Shown here piece after piece: positions 61,171 through 64,000 of a stretch of 64,000 nucleotides of DNA. The notes under the pieces were generated by a model. It was not told the DNA's origin. It did not search any database and worked only from the letters and a program-made list of their open reading frames with translations. Source of the stretch: Magicicada septendecula (Eukaryota; Arthropoda; Insecta; Hemiptera; Cicadidae); the NCBI GenBank assembly GCA_034769895.1, contig JAWRYS010000698.1, positions 124,001 through 188,000 of the forward strand, read 5' to 3'. The position numbers and the translations under genes were made by a program. How positions within the stretch are numbered: position 1 is the stretch's first letter; every line of letters starts with the position of its first letter.

Positions 61171-62226
61171 TAATACTCCCCCTCCGAAAGAAGTTTATTT
61201 TGGCTGAATAAAGTTTAGTTAAAATAAACTTATAGTTCGTCTATGATAAGGTTATCTTCTCTTTCTATTCTTCAAACTTTTAATTGCACCGGAAAATTGT
61301 GTTGACACTCCTTGTGTATCTGGTCATTAATTCTCTACTGGTACCTCCCTCAGTTGTAGACCTGTCCTTTTCTCTGCAACTCATAACTTCTTCTAGCTTA
61401 TTACGCCATCATTTCTTATTATATTTATATTCAATTACCTCGCTTGGTGTATAATCCCTAAAATACTATATTTCCCTAACATTTTTCCCTAATATCATAG
61501 CTGGTACGGAATCAGAGGGGCACTATTGGCTTCCATTACTCTGCCGTTTCCCTAACTATATCTTCTGAGATCAGAGGAACTTCATCTCTGTCCAGAAAAA
61601 AAATAAAAGTTGCACTATCACAACACAATACATATAATTATTACCTATAAGGTAGCTCCTTCGCTACAAACTAATATTCAAGGGATGATTACTATTATTT
61701 CTGAAGTATCCTAATACTTTTCTTAAATTATTTATCTCGTTGTTCTGTAGTTCCATTTATCATATTATTCACCAGTATATTAGTTAAAGCTGTTCAATAT
61801 TTATTTTAAATTCTTCTTAGTTCCGTGCTGTCAATTAATTATTCTTTAGCATACGTATTTTACTATTTTTAATTCACTCCCATTTACTTCTGCAATTAAA
61901 CACTGAATCTCCTCCTTATCATAAATTGTATGGCATATTCTTCCTTCATTTAACTCATTTCTAACCCTTCTTTCTCGCCTTTCATGTTTATTAGTTTAAA
62001 ATAATTTCTTCTGAATTATATAGTAAGGTGTTCTTACTTATTTTTGAATTTTTTGGTTCTTTAAATTGATTCCACCTAATTTCTCTGAAGTATCGTGTAA
62101 TTAGTTTATTTCATTTAATAGTTGGTTTAATATATTTTAATTAGTTTCTCATTATTTTCCTTGGATTTGCTTGATCCTGTATCCATAAAATCCGTCCCTT
62201 TTCTCTATATTCTGTTTGGAATCTGT
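61171..62226 (-). other. U13 3' internal region with polypurine tract
   Basis: Non-coding. The polypurine tract is at 61176-61185. Private changes include ctaatattc (61671), tctgaagtatcc (61700), ggttctttaaa and ccacctaat. Confidence 0.55.
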
Positions 62227-63518
62227 TTAACCGTGGTCCATTATTTCCTCTGCACTGATTGTTCGGATTTCTCTAGCGTATAGAATTATTTCCGTCCTTG
62301 TGACGTGTCTCACTATTATCTGGTTCATCCATCTTGTCGCTATAAAATTTTCATTTATGTTCAAGTTTACCCTCGTCTTTAGAACTGATTCTTCCGTATT
62401 GTTACTTAATCGTTCAAATGGTTCATACATAATCTCCAGAAGTCCTCCATGCTCCTCGGTTAGTTTTGGCTTTTTCGGTCCTTCTAATCTATCTAGGAAT
62501 TCAATTGTGGTTCGTTTAGAGTTTCTTAATTGCCTTACTTCTCTGGGTTCCGTAATAGGTATATTATGTAGCTTAACTAATCCCCCTTTACTCATCTCCA
62601 ATCCTTCCCGTGTATTCATTAATTTCCTTTGATGTTTCTGCCTTATTTTCATTGTCTTCATTTCATTGTGAACCCGTTCTATTCTTCCGGTTATGTTAGT
62701 TGGTACATCGTCAAATTTTTCTTGGGTCTTCGCTTGTATCTCCTTTACTCTAGTATCGTTATGGTTTCCTATTTGGATTATTTTGGCCTCTACTTCCACT
62801 CTGAGTTGTATGATGGTTTCATCTGTCTTTTCTAGACCCACCTTAGTTTCAGTTATTTGCTGTCTTACTTCCTTTTCGTAATTATCCACTCTTTTACTAA
62901 GTGTTTCATCGACAATTGCAATACTTTCATTGATGACTTCCCTCAACGCTTGGTTTTGTTCATTGATGATTAGCTGCAACTCCTTATTATTGTTTTCAAT
63001 TCTTTCGTCTATTTGTTTGTAATTTTCCTGAATCTGCTTTAAGCTCTCGTTGTTCCTGTCAAGCCTTTCATTAAATTGGTTTAATCTTTCATTTATCAGC
63101 CGGTTATTCTCATCAGTTTCCTCTTTATTTTTGTCAAACTTCTCATTCATTAGTTTGATTAAGTTCTCACTCAAAATTTCGTTTTGTTTCCTTGAGTTTT
63201 CGTTGATACTGTCTATTTTGTTTTCTAGCCTTCGTGTTTTTTCATTTATACTGTCTATTTTTCATTAGTTTGTCTATTATCTTCTTTGAAACTGTCTATT
63301 TTATTTTCTAGCTTTTCCGACATTTGTTTGTTATCCTCCTTCATACTACTCATTAATTCTATTAATTTTTCCCAATTTAGTCCTCCCCTGGCTTCCTCTT
63401 TATCGCCCGCCTGTTGTTCCATTTCGGTGTCTGTAACTACCTCTGCTTCTTCTTCCCGTCTATCTTCTTCCGTTTCTTGGTCTTTCGCCATCCTTTTAGA
63501 AACACCTCTCGTATGCAT
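62227..63518 (-). pseudogene. U13 coiled-coil ORF, frameshifted
   Basis: A private 1-bp deletion in a T-run near 63257-63262 splits the frame into 87 codons (63255-63518) and a 315-codon downstream segment (62227-63174). Private residues are N at 157, L at 183 and D at 271. Its lesion arose independently of those in U10-U12, although it sits in the same repetitive coiled-coil stretch. Confidence 0.7.
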
Positions 63519-63785
63519 TCCTGTGCCTCTAATAGTTGCCTGCTCCAGTTAAGTAATAGTCGAACTTTTTACTTAACTAAAGCCCACTCGTTGAGCACCA
63601 ATTTGTAATAAATCAATAAATGTGTGTTTAGTTATTAATTAGATTTGAGAAGTTTGAAAGCCCCACATTGGGCGCCAATCTGTTACAACTTTCTAACTAT
63701 GTACGATTACGTTCCCTTATTTTTTGTTATAAATCAAAATGTGTTTTTGGGGTTTAGTTAAGCTCCACGTTGGTATGCGCCAATT
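63519..63785 (-). other. U13 leader with primer-site modules
   Basis: P2 is at 63660-63677. Module P3 has a private change (gagcacc instead of gagcgcc near 63598). Confidence 0.6.
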
Positions 63786-64000
63786 TGTAACAACTTTCTA
63801 CAATGATGTTACTTATTTAATATGAGTGTAATACGGTTGCGGGTTTATCGTTAATTCCGCCCACGTTGAATTAACTAATTGGTTACTAATCCACTCTGTT
63901 TATAAGAAAATTATTTATTATGTTGTTGCAGATGAGACCTCCTGCAAATCAATATTAATTTATAAAAATAATTATTTATTATATAGTTGCTATGACTCGT
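63786..64000 (-). repeat. LTR next to U13, cut by the window edge
   Basis: The first 215 bp (3' end on the minus strand) of a further LTR, so the array continues. It has tacaatgatg where the others have tacaacgatg. Confidence 0.65.

Larger units (their letters stand above)
1..64000 (-). mobile_element. Tandem array of a non-autonomous LTR retrotransposon, ~5.1-kb unit, 13 internal-region copies
   Basis: The ORF stop codons lie at 238, 5359, 10466, 15574, 20681, 26404, 31515, 36618, 41741, 46863, 51984, 57105 and 62227. The spacing is 5103-5123 bp, apart from one 5723-bp step that holds an extra insertion. Seen directly: head-to-tail copies, very few differences, one LTR-like segment between successive internal regions, and no flanking duplication at the junctions. 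Known biology: LTR elements can form shared-LTR tandems by unequal LTR recombination or from one-LTR circles. Inferred: this is such a tandem, now behaving like a macrosatellite. No pol domain was found in any unit. The array extends beyond both window ends, so its true copy number is unknown. The tandem is certain. The LTR-element reading rests on the LTR ends, primer site and polypurine tract together. Confidence 0.8.

Noticed and set aside
1..64000. CRISPR array, rDNA or histone-type gene cluster as the source of the tandem pattern
   Set aside because: The period is about 5.1 kb with no short spaced repeats, and no rRNA-like or histone-like sequence is present. The unit has LTR, primer-site and polypurine signatures instead.

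Overview
The window is eukaryotic, AT-rich and almost wholly repetitive. It is one head-to-tail tandem array of a roughly 5.1-kb unit, about twelve and a half copies (called U1-U13 here), all transcriptionally oriented on the minus strand. The array runs off both ends of the window and no single-copy host gene is visible. Leader and element style (Ty3-like LTR ends, a lysine-tRNA-type primer binding site, a Penelope-like insertion) suggest an invertebrate, probably an arthropod. That is inference and the species cannot be named.

Each unit reads, on the minus strand: a long terminal repeat of about 2.5 kb (begins TGTAAC, ends GTTACA); a leader of about 267 bp with three primer-binding-site-like modules; one ORF of 430 codons for an acidic, almost entirely coiled-coil protein; about 1.05 kb of degenerate non-coding DNA; a polypurine tract; then the next LTR. 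Neighbouring units share one LTR and have no target duplication between them. The array is therefore LTR-internal-LTR-internal, not a series of separate insertions. No protease, reverse transcriptase, RNase H or integrase is present, so the element is non-autonomous (LARD-like) and would need enzymes from elsewhere.

The ORF is intact in U1, U5, U7, U8 and U9 and frameshifted in U2, U3, U4, U6, U10, U11, U12 and U13. U2-U4 share one 4-bp deletion and U10-U12 share one 1-bp deletion, which shows that damaged units were themselves duplicated in blocks. LTR sequence variants also fall in blocks (U2-U4, U5-U7, U8-U12, with U1 close to the last), with mosaic exceptions.

The one break in the pattern is a 601-bp foldback insertion at 25687-26287 in the 3' region of U6, flanked by a 10-bp target duplication. 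It has 279-bp, nearly perfect inverted arms, each with a hammerhead-ribozyme-like motif of the kind reported in Penelope-like retroelements.
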